Origin: Pyrocephalus nanus | Taxonomy: Eukaryota > Chordata > Aves > Passeriformes > Tyrannidae | Assembly: GCA_038380795.1 (NCBI GenBank) | Contig: CM076259.1 | Span: forward strand, 59,539,938-59,603,937 | DNA: 64,000 nt | Direction of reading: 5' to 3' | Shown here: in pieces, positions 22,283 to 34,930 of the stretch | Position numbering within the stretch: the first letter of the stretch is position 1 | How the letters are laid out: each line of letters starts with the position of its first letter | The notes under the pieces: generated by a model | The model's database searches: none | Seen by the model: only the letters and a program-made list of their open reading frames with translations | Told to the model about the DNA's origin: nothing | Translations under genes and position numbers: made by a program

Positions 22283-25200
22283 ATCATTTAACAAATGCAA
22301 AGAAGTGAGTTCATGTTCTGAATATTTAAAGTTCACCCTATCCATATTATCTTGTCCTCTGCTGAAGTTTCTGCTACTCATTTCACAAATAATTAAGAGC
22401 TTCACTTTAAAAATTCTTATTATTACAGTGATGCAAGTAGCAACCTTAATTTCTAGGTATGCTTTTCTTACTTGCCTTGCATCTATCCAGATGCATTTTG
22501 ACAAGAATCCACTGTTAACATATACAACATCAAAGCAAGGATAATCATCAAGTTTCACTGATGCTTTCGATCTAGATTACTTTAGGTCATCTTCCACTCT
22601 CTTGAACACTTTACTTTGAGAGAAAACTGATAATAAGCCAATTTTCAGGGGGTTGTAACTTATAAAAACACAGTGTAACATTTGAAAGAAGTTTCCCTGA
22701 AGGCTTTATGAAGTGTTTAATAGGCTTTATAGTTACGGACCCTATTACTACACAACACTAAGAAAACAGCAGTTTTAGACTCTCCAGTAACTAGAGCACA
22801 AAGGAAAAAAACACTTGTCCCACTCTTTTGATACTAGCATGAGATTTATGAGAGCCTGTGCTGAAATAAAGATCCTATCTTTTCCTTAGCTCTTTCCTGT
22901 TACAAACTGTTTAACAAATGCCATTTAAAAGAAATCCAAAATTTTTCTGCCTTGAAAAGAGATGTCAGTACCTAAAACAATTGCAAGCAATACTACTTAG
23001 GTACATCTAAGCAAGCAACACTCTATTCAAGAAATAAAAGCTCTATTAAAACAGGATTTTGACCTGAAATTTCCTCAAGCTAATTTGTCACATTTTATTT
23101 CCATTAGAAGGTTTGGCCACAAATACTGTTAAAAAGCTTTGGACTTCCTGCAGCACTGACAGAGATGGGACCTTCCTTTCCTTTTCTCCATGTGTACAGT
23201 ATCTAAGACACTCTTCTCCACAAAAAAGAAAATTCCCAAAATAATGAATATTATTATAATAATAAACACTGACCAAATAGTAAATACCCATGCACTCATA
23301 AACAATTTAAATTGTAGTGTACCCAGAGATGCCTGAAGGATTACTCCACGCAACATGACAACAGAGTTAATTTAAAGCCAACTGGGAGAAATTAAAAGGC
23401 TCAGGTTAATTATTGCTTTACAGCTAAGCTGGAGGCATGAAAAACAGAGCAACTGAGAAGAGTGTGGAGTCAAGCAACCATGGTTTCAGCTTGTCTCCTC
23501 CCTATTTTTCATCTGCTCTCAGGCCGGGCACCATGACAGGACTCTTCAGTAAGCAAAGAGGCCACTTCAGAAGTCCCTCTCCACCAATAGCGAGTCTCTT
23601 TGCTCCGCTCTTCACTGCACAACCCATGCTCGATTCCCAGCATGCCTGTCCTTAACAAAGCAAAGAGGGGGTCTCACCAGGTCTCGCCAGCTGGTGAGAT
23701 CCTTCAGTGCCACTGCTATCAAAGCAAGAGGTAAAACAAGTAAAATTAGGAAGCATTATAAAAGTGGCAATTTGTAAAGGAGATTTTGAGAAAGGTGGTT
23801 CATTGTCGTGAGAAAGAAAAACAGCAGACTGTTCTGGTTCTGGGGGATGGGCATTTACGGGGTTCTTCATCAAAAACATGAGCTTTGCTGTATTTGGTGA
23901 TAGAAACATTAACACCAAGCAAAAAATTTACTGGACTACAGCAAGAAAAGTGAGAAATAATGATCCCAGTAATATGCATAGTATCAGGACTCTGAAAATA
24001 ACAGCTATAGTTAATATCTCATTACATATTACTAAAAAGGTAACATTGGCTGTAAAAGTGCAAGTATTTGTTTGAAACTGGTTTGAAACATGTAGGAAGC
24101 AGGTATCCTACCAGACACGTATTTAAATTTTTATGTAAAAGGAATGAAAATCTTCATATTGAAAGGATGCACATTTGAATACTATGTCAGGTTATACTCT
24201 AGCAATATTTAGGAACTCAGGACAGCATTAGGAATTAGATTTGAAAAAAAAAAAAAAAAAAGAGAGCTAGAAGACAAAGAGTATCTGGTACACATAAAGT
24301 TCCTTCCAAGCGGCAAAAGAAATTATCTGTAAATGAGTAGGGCTTCCTGAAGAAACCTGCAGATCAGATACCAAGATATTTCCTTGCTAAGAGAGTGGAT
24401 AACTCAGTTACAAGTCATTGGTTTCTGAAATGGCTATGATCCATCTGCTAAGATCAGGGAATTGCAAGTTTGTGTGTTAGCTCTGGGATTTTTCATATTT
24501 GAGTAATAAAGTCTGTGCAAAAAGCCAAGGGCTTGCAAGAGGTTCAAGGACAGCATCAATTACTGTCTTCTCTGACAAGGCATTAGTTTGCAAGGCAGTC
24601 TAAAGGTTCTGAGTACTTGCAACTTTGTCACCTAGAAAACAATAGCATCTGTGTCTCAGGTGAAATTTAAACTCTATTATCTTTAATTTAAATTTGCAAA
24701 CCTGAGTGCTGAAGGGGCTTAGTTCAGTCAGCAGATTCTTCAGATTCCTTAAATGTTCACTTTAGCCAGCAGCCTCCTCACCTGTCTAGCAGAGCTGCAT
24801 AATGCTGTAGCGAAGTGGTCTGCCCACCCTCAGGTCTGGTGGCAGAGGCAGAATTCAGTCTTTCTGTTGACAACAAACAATCCAGACCTGGGTAAGAGTT
24901 GCCAAGGAGAGCTCAGCAATTTCTCATTGCTAATCCCAACAGTAGCACTGACTCTGATTAGCTCTCAGAGGAATCCAGCTAAAGATCATGTCCTCCAAGC
25001 TGAACAGAAGAAATCAACAGGTGAAATAAAACCTCAAGGACAGGGCTATTTTCCAAGTCTATCATGCTGTTGTAGATATATAGACAGATGGATATAACAC
25101 ACTACTGTAGATGTCTATTTTATATTATTTTAATGTTTATTTACAAAAAGAAAGATTTAAAATTCCTGCAACATTAATTACAAAGTTTACTTATAGTAAT

Positions 25201-25699
25201 CTAGAGAAACTTCAAAAATATACAGCAATTTATATGCTCTACAAAAAAACAAATGCACACAACAGCCATCTACAATTCCCAACCAAATTGCTTCATAAAT
25301 GACATATCCTCAAAGTACATATATATTCCATTTGAAGATTTCTTTTGCCTTTTTAAAAATAATTATTAAAAGTTGCTTTTTATTACACTTTTGTCTCAGA
25401 AATAAATGAATTTCTATATAAAAATATGTACAGGATGAAATTGTGAAACTTGGGGGTAGGGGGTGTTTAGCCTTTAGAAAAGGACTCTACGGATAGATTT
25501 TACTGCTGTCTATAGCTACCGAACAGGAGAAGACAAAGAGACATGGAGAAGACAAAGACAAACTCTTCCCAAAGATGCACAGTGGTAACACAAAAGGCAA
25601 CATACACACTTTACAATAAAGGACATTCTCAATGACTATAAGGGGGTGGAAAAATTGCCTGAAGAAGGGTCAAGCAGTGGCAGAAGCATCTTCTGTACC
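22283..25699. other. unique stretch
   Basis: No gene is recognised. It contains an 18-base A run at 24244-24261 and a 9-bp hairpin at 23672-23699 (TCTCACCAG / CTGGTGAGA). The 114-codon frame at 24753-25097 plus has no identifiable features. Confidence 0.5.
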
Positions 25700-25856
25700 C
25701 ATAGAAATTGGGATCTCTGTCCTTGGAGATGCTCAAAATCCAACCAATACTCTGAGCAATGTGATCTAGTTGGTCCTGCTTTGAGAAGCAGTTGGATCAG
25801 GTTGCCTCCAGAGATCCATTCAAACTTAAAATAGTTCTGATTTTATGATTCTGTGA
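25700..25856 (+). mobile_element. CR1 LINE 3' tail fragment
   Basis: Plus-orientation CR1 3' end: 'GTCCTTGGAGATGCTCAAAA' (the end of ORF2), then 'GTTGGTCCTGCTTTGAG', 'TTGGATCAGGTTGCCTCCAG' and the tail 'ATTTTATGATTCTGTGAG'. About 155 bp survive. The wording of the end-of-ORF2 block differs from the other tails in this window, so it is probably a separate subfamily. Confidence 0.88.
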
Positions 25857-27714
25857 GGAGAATAAAAGGGATTTGTAGGGAAAAGGCTGTTCAAAGAGCC
25901 TGATCTTTTGTGATATCTCAAAAGACTTCATGTAAAATTACAGCAGTTTACTGCTGCTAATATCCTTCTGCATCTAATATAATAGAAATATGCACCTCTA
26001 TTGCATAAATCATACATGACAGAACATTAAGACTTTAAATAACATAGCGAACATCAGATATCACACAGGAAAGTCAGCCTTTAGGCTGTTATTAATAGGA
26101 ATCAAAACCACAGTGTGCATCCTCCCACTAATTCCATTTGATTAGACATGTCATAAGCATAAGCAGGCCTTTTGAGCCACGAGAAGGGAAAGCACCCTAC
26201 TTTGCACAGCTCTTCCTAGCACTGGTGAATTAAGCAGTTTAAAGAGAAAAATGACATGGTTTCACAATTTCAGACTCCCAAATGATGGCCAGCACCCAAG
26301 ACTGAGATGGAGCCTTTGCAGCCGAAAGCTGGTGTGTTAAAAGTGAGTTAAAGGACAGGACTTTATACTTATAAGAAAGGAGATAAAAGAGGTTTAAAGT
26401 TATTTGAGCATCAGTTCCAGAAAAGAACATGAAATATATATTTGCCCATAGTTTACAATTTCACCTCTGCTTTATCCAGCTTTCAAGGCATATACTCCAA
26501 CTTAAGTATCTTGGCCCTGCAAAAAGGGCTTGAACGCCGCTGAATCTGGCTGTGATCCCACCTTGCCACCATGGAGGTCCATGCTCAAGGCCCTACTCCC
26601 CTCTTTAGATGGCAGGTTCAGAGAAGTAAATACAGCTGTTCTAAATGTCAGCATTGTTAACTATTTCACTCCTGTTCAAGACAGATATTGTGGTGTTTCA
26701 CAGATGTCTGCTGGCAAGCCGGAAGTCACTGTTGCAAAATCACAAGGTTCAAACGCTGCCACTGCAGTGGGACTTCTTTAGCACAACAGCCACTTCTCCT
26801 AATATCACGCAAACCTGAAGTCTGGCACTGTGACCTCACCAGAACAATGAAAAATCAGTTTATTCAAATGGAAAATAAATTCTCAGAGATCAAGTATCCT
26901 AGCTGTAACTCCACATTTTATATTTATGAAACCCTTGTATCATAAAATTCTAAAATGAGACACAATTCTCAATCTGCCACATCAAAAGTGTGACTGCTTT
27001 CTAAACTGTTGATGAAGAAACCAGTCTGAGCACAAGGGACCTGGCTTAGGAGTTGCAGGGCTCTTATTTTCACTGTCATGAGTGCTCAAATGATATATGC
27101 TGAAATGAACCTAAAAGATCAAAGAAGTAAGTTTCACAGCGAAATCTGAAAGACAGAATTCCGGTCCTGTGCAATACACAAAGTGTCTGGGAAAGCTGCA
27201 TCTCCAACATAAACAGCTCCAGCACAAAGGAGCAGAAACACAGTGGATGATGCTAACTTCCTGTTTCAACAACCACTGTCAGTGCAACCACTGCAGCAAC
27301 TGGGAGAGAACTTGATAGGCCTAGAAATAAAAAGACTTCTAACATCCTATTTCTGATGAGGTATTTTTCTATTTGACTTCAAACATGCTGAGGAATTCGG
27401 CTTCCATAGCAAGTGGGCAGCACTGTGAAAGCAAACAGATGGGAGTGGAGCTTATCTCATGAAAAAGAGGAAAGCATCTTTACACCCTGATTTATTACAT
27501 TACTGAAACTGGTGTGGAGAACTAACAAAATCGTATGATTTTGATCTATGAAAAGGAATGATGATGTAGTCTGAAGGGTCTGAAAGCTACTTGAAATAAA
27601 CTAATTAAGAATATAAAGAAAGAAGAGTGAGTGATTTTACTGAAGTTCTATGTGCCCACACTATACTAACTGGAAACAAACTGGAGAAGCCAGATAGCTA
27701 AAGAAACTATTATT
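25857..27714. other. unique stretch
   Basis: No gene or repeat is recognised. Overlapping frames of 83 and 85 codons on plus (26530-26945) lack any domain I can name. Confidence 0.5.
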
Positions 27715-29412
27715 TAATTGAAGTAACAGAGACTTGGAAAACCCATGGGGTAAAGTACAAATATAAGGAGGTACTATTCTTTCAAAAGGATTGGCAGTGG
27801 GAAAAGGGTACTGCATTGTACATCAAGAATACATAGAATTACTGTAGTTTTAGGACATAAGGAAATTCAGATCTTGGGGAAACTTCTGTTTAATGATTAC
27901 AAAGTTACAGATGAAAAAATCAGGAGCATTCCCATGATGGGGATCTATTGCAAACCACCAAGCCAGGGAGATCAGGGAGAAAAGATTTGTCAAAACAACT
28001 GCCAGAACCATCCAGAGTACAGAATTGGAATGGTGTGTATTTTAACTACTCCCACATCTGGGAGTAGTTGAAAAAGAAATACATCAGGACATTTTGTTCT
28101 GCAAAAATTCAGACTAAACTGAAGTCAGCTTTTTATAGAGAAGGTAAAGAGTGCAGCTAGTAAAGGGAGGAGGGGAATACAATGGTTCTTCTAATGTCAC
28201 TGTAAAATAACAGAGTTCATAATCCTGAGGATAAAAAACCACAAAACAGCAAAGCATTTTTCAACAGCAGGCCTAAATAAATTATTAATGTACTAACATG
28301 GCTGCAGTCTAGTCGAAGAAACACTCAGAAAACAATTGCTGCAATCAGAACAGATCAGCATATTGTGTAGGGCTCCACAGGGCTGTGTTTCAGGTCCAAT
28401 GCCATTCAATATTTATATCTATGGCTTCAACAGTGGAATAGAAGTTAACATTTACGAAATTCACAGACGATACTGAGCTTCAAGAGACTGCAAGTACCTG
28501 CAAGCAGGATTAAAATTCAGAATGTCATGGGTAAATTGGAGAGATGGAATGGGATTCAAGTCCATATTGTACACAAATTATTTTTACAGTTAACGGATGA
28601 CAAGTCAATACAGTCATTGCTGTTTGGGGACTTTAATGAGACTCTTCATCCAACCCTCACTAAGGCATGCCCAATTGGCCAGGCTCCATTGACTAGATTG
28701 GGAATTTAGTGACACAGTTAACATACAATGTACTTTTAGGCACCTACATTCAAATGTTTACAACCTGATGCTTGATCCAATCTACAATTTGAGGGCAGCA
28801 TAGGAGTAAATTAGTAGGAACACATGCAAGATACTTGGGTACCTTCATAATTAACTGTATAATGAATTGCATAACTAACGAACTGTATAAATGCAGGAGG
28901 AACCACCACTTTTTCAGTTGCCTTTCTGTAGGAGAGGATCTCAAGTAAAGAATACCTATCTTACAGTTGCATAAATATAAAATATCATTACAAAATTACA
29001 GCATTAGTGAAGTAATCCTCTCTGAACAGAGCTGTCTTCAGTTCAGTTTGAGGCATCACATTCCAACAAAGACATAGAACAAGTGCAGAGAAAGATTTCT
29101 AGAAAATGTAACCTGGGAGGAAACACGGACAAAATGAGGGTTGTTTAACCTATGAAACAAGACATGAAAAAAGGAACTCTCTAAGTTGCTATATACCCAA
29201 CTGGCTGCTGAAAATAGGAGACATCAACGAAAGACGGGGTGAAAAGTAGTATGTTCAAAATGCAGCAATGAAGATTTTTATTTTATAACTGTAAGAACAA
29301 TGCCACACTGGAATAGAGTGTTTTTAAGAACAAACCAGAGATCTGACAGAATATAACTGATCCTGGCTTGGGATGCCAGGATACCCTAAGAGACCTCTGA
29401 AATTTCTTTTCC
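27715..29412 (+). pseudogene. ancient CR1 LINE remnant, endonuclease to 3' end
   Basis: Broken CR1 features appear in the right order on plus. At 27725-27840, translation in one frame gives an endonuclease-like run with TETW, then QKDW and TALYIKN. At 27930-27990 the equivalent of the G(V)Y(C/Y)(K/R)PP segment is readable. At 28368-28475 there is the reverse transcriptase block (GCTGTGTTTCAGGTCCAATG, then CATTCAATATTTATATCTAT) ending in F-T-D-D at 28460-28471, with both catalytic aspartates retained. At 29040-29200 and 29280-29330 come C-terminal ORF2 pieces, and at 29355-29412 a decayed 3' UTR. Stops and frameshifts are frequent, and the span is too short for intact ORF2, so internal deletions occurred. 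It cannot encode a functional protein. Parts between the named blocks are inferred from order only. Confidence 0.68.
28044..28069. repeat. perfect 10-bp hairpin
   Basis: AACTACTCCC (28044-28053) and GGGAGTAGTT (28060-28069) pair exactly around ACATCT. It lies inside the decayed CR1, just after the endonuclease-like part. Confidence 0.92.
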
Positions 29413-29731
29413 ATGAGTGCTCTCAGGGGTTAACAAAAGTCTGTTACTCATCCCTAGGTCAGATGCACAATCGTGTGCCAATGATGCTCAGTAATTCCCA
29501 GGGCCAGTTCACAGAAGAACAGATGCCAGATTGATTTTTTTTTTTTTTTCCCCAGCAATTCATAAGAATTAGAACTTGTGGCTAACACACAGTGATCACC
29601 ACATCTCCTCTCGGTGTCCCAACACAGACCTCCAGAACCCTTAGTAACAGCAAAGGAGATGGGTGGACCTCCACTGAGCTCCATTACGCCTTCTCGCAAA
29701 GGTGAAGAAGAAACAAGTACTGCTCAAAACT
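29413..29731. other. short unique gap between CR1 copies
   Basis: It contains a 15-base T run at 29535-29549. Nothing else is recognised. Confidence 0.5.
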
Positions 29732-30068
29732 ATCACAGAATCACAGAATATGCCAAGTTGGAAGGAACCCACAGGGATACTCGAGTCCAACTCTTAATCC
29801 TGCACAGGACCATCCCCAAGAGTCACATCACGTGCCTGAGAATATTGTCCAGATGCTTCTTGAACTCTGTCAGGCTTGGTACTGTAACCACTTCCATGGG
29901 GAGCCTGTTCCAGTGCCTGACCAACTTCTTCATGAAAACCCTTTTTCTAATATCCAAACTAAACCTCCCCCGACACAACTTCACACCATTGCCTTGGCTT
30001 CTGTCACTGGTCACCACAGAGAAGAGATCAGTGCCTGCTCCTCTTCCTCTCCTCATAAGGAAGTTGTA
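29732..30068 (-). mobile_element. CR1 LINE 3' fragment, relatively young
   Basis: The inverted tail ATCACAGAATCACAGAAT begins the element. The minus-strand frame covering 29823-30197 (124 codons) runs uninterrupted through the ORF2 C-terminus. It shows LFSVV.SDR, a GNGVKL segment, DIRKR and HWNRLP, the usual CR1 end-of-ORF2 signature. This is the best preserved such frame in the window, so this insertion is probably younger than the others. It is strongly 5' truncated and not functional. The frame extends past the element into flanking DNA at its upstream end, which has no recognised coding sequence. Confidence 0.93.
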
Positions 30069-32236
30069 TACCCATGTGGCAGGTCTTTTTGTCTTACACA
30101 TGAGTAACTCTGAAGTGAGACCATAACAATTTACAGTGAGATCCTGGACCATATACCCTGTTGATGCAGGTTCTTCATCAAAGCTGCTGTGATTCAATAA
30201 TCTAACTCCCCTTATCTTAAGGCAGACACTGTCATTAATTCAGTGGTAACTGTTACCTCTCAGATATCTTTTATTAGAGAGAAGCACAGGAAAGACTGAA
30301 ATATCAAAATTTAATTAAAAAATTACAAATATGACACTTTACCATGGTCTTCATAGTTGAATATTATGTTCTGTTGCAGTCAGGTGATTTATGTGAGACA
30401 GGCAAGAGGAGAGAAAACCCTTTCAGAACCCCCACAATAACCACACCACATTGACCACAAAAGCTGTCAAAAGACAAGTTTGCCTGAGTGTTTTCATTAT
30501 TACTAATATACTTACCAAAAAAAAAGAAAAGAAAAGAAATTGCAAATGAACTTTTTTGCGGTATCCGCTATATATACATTAAACTTTACTGCGTGTGTCC
30601 ACATTATGCTTTCATGGGCAATAAAATTTTCAGAAAGGAATCCAGTCCAACTAGCCAGAGTTGCTATATTTGCCAAATACCTGCCCTGAAGTAAAACAGT
30701 AGAACAAACTCACCTATTTAATAGTAGAGAATGCAAATGTCACTACAAAAATTTTACCTATTCCTAAAGCCAGGGGCAATTCTGGGGCAGGAAATACCAT
30801 CTTAAATGATGTTTTTAAAAGATGGCATATTGTACACAAACTGCTTTGAGAAAAAACATCCTAACAAATCTCATCTGGTCCTCATGAACCCTCTCGGATA
30901 CACTTTCAAGAATGTTTGGAAAAAATAATCAGTTAAATTTTCATGCAACAAAGACAGATGACCACATGCTGAAAGATCTTGATCAAACAGAGTGCTGAGG
31001 TAACTGAACTTTTTCTCAAACCAACGGTTTATAAAATGCAGGACCTAAAAATTTACTCTCTTTTTTCTGTATGAGCAAAAATTCTAAAGGGTCTTCAGAA
31101 TTTACATTTCAGACTGGCAAACAGGGTCTTCTTCATTGACCTTATTTATTTTAAATTATTTACCACACTTCAAACGTTCCAGGATATTCCTACTAAAGTT
31201 AAGTGGCTGAAATTTATACAGCTTCTTATAAAGACATCAAAATGCCTCATAAACTCTCTTCCTCCCCAGGAACGTTCTGTCCAGCAGCTATGTATGTATC
31301 TATACATATCTCTCTATCTATATATAGCCGAGACTTTATTTTCAGTTTTCTTTGAATTAATTCAGTTCATTAACTTCTGAACACCTCACAAAGCCCCTGC
31401 AAGCTGCATTAAGTCCTTGCTTAGCCAGTTTGATAGAACGCCTGCACTAAGGACACAACAGGAGGTCACTGTGTTCAGGTGAATTTCACTGCCTTATCAT
31501 AATGGTCCTTGGCTGTGAAAATGCAAAGGAAAATTTCAATCTCAATCATCTATACAGTGTACTTTCTTCTTCCTTCACCAGTCCCATGTTTACAAACTGC
31601 AGATCTTGAATGATCTCCATGGAGGTCTGGACAAAAAAACATCATTGCAAAGAAGCTTGCTATCAAGTAGGGAAAGCTTTTAGGTAGCTTCATGAGGGAA
31701 TAGTGTCTAAATACATAGGTGAGTAAGCAGTGCAGATAAAGGGGAAGTACATGTTGGAGGAGGCCATGCAACAGAGGGCATTCAGACTTCTCAAACAGCT
31801 GTACACCACAGCATAAAGCTTGAGCAATAAAACAGGCAGAATTGGAAGTCTGTTTATGATAGCAGAGCTGTAGCGCAATCAGAACCACAGATCTGGGGTA
31901 GCATTCAAGACCACAGCATGGTCATGGATGCAGGCTTTTTGAAAAGAAAAATCAGAAACAAAAGTAAGAGGGAGCTGTGCTTGCTTTCTGTAAAGAAAGA
32001 TTCCTCTTCTGCACACTGGTCCAGCATATGAAACCATCTCACCAATGCAGATCAACAAAAGCCTGGCTGACCCAAGTTAGTGTAAGTAATGTTCAGTTTT
32101 GAGCAGGAAACTTGAGTACAAACCTCCAGAGGTCCCCTACAGCTAGCATTTCTATGAAACTATGGGGAAACTCAGTCTTTTGATTTTGCCAGCAAAATAC
32201 ATGGATTTTAAGCTTTTTCTACAGTCTTTTGCGTCA

Positions 32237-32345
32237 TGGGTTGTTTTTTTTTGTTTGTTTGTTTTTTGGGGGGAAGTTTTGTTTGTTTGTTTTTGGGGGC
32301 TTGTTAGGGTTTTTGCTTTAGGGGTTTTGTTTGGTTTTTTTATAT
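32237..32345 (+). repeat. G/T-rich low-complexity tract
   Basis: Almost entirely G and T on plus, with GTTT units and four G runs: 32268-32273, 32295-32299, 32307-32309 and 32321-32324. Loops between the runs are long, so any quadruplex would be weak. Confidence 0.9.
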
Positions 32346-34252
32346 CTTTGTTTTGTTACTTTTATAGATTGTCCAACCTCTGAAAGCAGGACCGAACCAT
32401 TTTGGCTGTACTGCAGATGAGTTCAGTCAATGGGCAGGGAGAAGGAGAAATAGGACACTAAGCCACCTGGGGATCCCTCCTTATCCAGACTTGAGGTTAG
32501 TCAGACAGAGGGAAAGGTCTGGAAGAAAGCCAGAAATGCAAGCTTTCGTCCACTGATGTTCTCTTAGAGATGGCAAGCTTTCAGCTTTCCTTTCAGACCA
32601 CATTCAAAGGGCCTTTCCATACTGTTCTGCAATACTGACCAGGGTCCAGCCCTGCACAGCATTCACTAATAAGTCAATTCCCTGATATAAAAACTGAGAC
32701 ACAAAGCAAATACTTACAATAAAATAAATGTCTCTCTATAACCCTTCTGATTCAAATACCCTAATTGTTCAACTTCTTTAATTAAGAATTATACTACATT
32801 CACCAGTATACTATTAAAGCAGAACTTCTAAAAACAAATAAAAGAATAGTTGCATAAAGAATGTGGAATCTTATGTTCTCTATCAAAGATACGGAGTTTT
32901 TTCTACTCACTAACTCAAAAAAGCTATCTTTCACAAATTATCAAGATTAGGTATAAAGTCTGTTTTGGTTTTGAGGTTGTTTTTCAGAAGTTTCATACTT
33001 TGATTCTCTTCATTGGCAAAAATTCCTTTAAAAGCATCCATCACTCAGGATTTTCTCAGTTTACTTAGCTGCTATTTTACAAATTAGAGTACTGAAATGT
33101 ATTTACTTCCTTAGCCTTGCCATAAGCAACTCTGGGACTACAACTAGTTAATCTTATGCTCCAAGTTATTATTCCATCTATTTGTCTTTAAATGTCACTT
33201 GGAACCTTCTATACACACACACACATCTCTTAGATTAAACTCTCACATAACAGAAGAAATTCTCTGAGCAAGTGAAACAATAATTGGGGGGGATTTTAAC
33301 ATAAATTCTGCTCCAAAAACACTTCTTAGTGTGCATTTTAAGTTCTGTACTATTCAACAGCTTTGTGCCAGTTCACATGAAGTGACAATCTAGATCCCAG
33401 AAATTGGTGAAAACTAAAAAAATACAGTGAATTCTAAAATACTCCTTGTTTTCCTGAATACAGCTGAAATCTCAGGGGAGGCTGTGCTCTCTTTCCTATT
33501 CTTTGAAGTCTTCATCACAGGAATCATTCAAAAGAGGAAAGAACAAGTACTCATTACCTTTAAAAATATATATCTGTATATTTACTTAGCTACCAATATG
33601 ATTTATGCATAAGTTTTGGTTATTTGCAGTACAGAATGATCCAGAGATAATTTTTTTTTCCTTTGGTTCTTGTGGTTGTCTTTTAAAAGAGCTTATTCTC
33701 ATCTAAAGTATGGCACCCGAACATGCGTGTAATCTTCTGATAGTCATCATTGTTCCCTAAAGTACATGCTACTACTTCAATCAGTTTTCATCAGTCTTCT
33801 AAAGGTTTCCCCAAAACTAAACATTTCCGGCAATAAAACCATCTTTCTTCAAAAATTATCTCAAAATATAATATATCCTAGGTCTCAAGTTATAGATACA
33901 TGATAAAACATACATGAAACCTTCATGGATATTTTATCCTCAAAGTCATTCTTAATCAAATGAATGCCAAATTTCAAGTGGCTTCTTCCTCTGTCAGCTT
34001 CCTATGGGGAACTCACAGCAGCCCTATCCTTAATCTCCTTTCATCCAGGCCTTATCTCTGCACAATATCAGCAAACAGAAATTCCCAGTGGACGCTCCAT
34101 AAATCTGCCATTTTTGCTCTCGGCCTGCCTTCCCTCCTACTGTCCCCATTAAACTCTCTTCCTCCAGCATTCCCCTTGCAGTCCTTCTCCCTCTTTCTTC
34201 CCCATGAGAAGTCTTGCTTAATACCAGAATAGATAAAATAAAGCGGTTTACT

Positions 34253-34276
34253 TTTCTTTATGTCTTTCTTTATGTC
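34253..34276. repeat. exact 12-bp tandem duplication
   Basis: TTTCTTTATGTC occurs twice back to back with no differences. Confidence 0.95.
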
Positions 34277-34384
34277 AGCTCTCCATATCCTTCTCTAATC
34301 ATTCTGGACAATATCACTGTTCTGCTTGTCATGCAACATGGATGACATTTTCAACTCAGATATTATCTGAAATCCCAACTATGT

Positions 34385-34930
34385 GTCAGTTCAGTGGATT
34401 TATTCTACATAACTTCTCTGTTATACAGCTTTTCCTATCCATTCACACAGCTCACATTCCTGGCCAAAAATCTTATGAGATCCATCATTACAGGCATCCT
34501 CTTCTCTGTACTTGACACACAAAATCATGCCTGTTGCAAAGGTTGTTTCCCTTTGTCATTCACTTTAACCATGTCATTCCTCTTTGCCTTTGTGCATCCA
34601 GTATCATTTATTCTCACTTTTAAAGATTCTTTACTGTTCATCTCACACTTGACATATTTTCTCACTTTTTACGGTGATGTCAGTTTCCACTGTACTAGGT
34701 AAACATTTTCAAGCAGCATCCACTAAAATATGCTTATGTTGAGATGCCTCCAAAATAATTTTTTTTAAAAAATGTGCTGAAAACTACTGTTTATCATGCT
34801 GGCCAATACTGTCTCACCATTCCCTTGCACTTCTCCAATCTGCCTGTAGCCATCTATTACCTCTTACCTCACAGTCCTTTGGTTGCTTTCCCAAATGGCT
34901 TGCATACACCTCTGTCTTGTGCCCACACAA
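34385..34930 (+). mobile_element. possible very old amniote repeat (L2/L3/CR1-like 3' region)
   Basis: The pyrimidine-rich segment ends with 'ATCATGCTGGCCAATACTGT', 'CCTTGCACTTCTCC', 'CTGCCTGTAGCCATCTATTA' and 'CCTCTTACCTCACAGTC'. This reminds me of the 3' UTR of ancient amniote interspersed repeats. The resemblance is from memory, divergence is high and the boundaries are guesses. Confidence 0.3.

Larger units (their letters stand above)
30069..34384. other. unique stretch with simple repeats
   Basis: No gene is recognised. Noted items: an A-rich (AAAAG) patch at 30517-30540, a short (TATC/TATA)-rich patch near 31285-31326, G/T-only DNA at 32237-32345, (AC)6 at 33213-33224 and an exact 12-bp tandem pair at 34253-34276. 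The 112-codon minus frame at 31550-31888 shows no domain. Confidence 0.5.
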
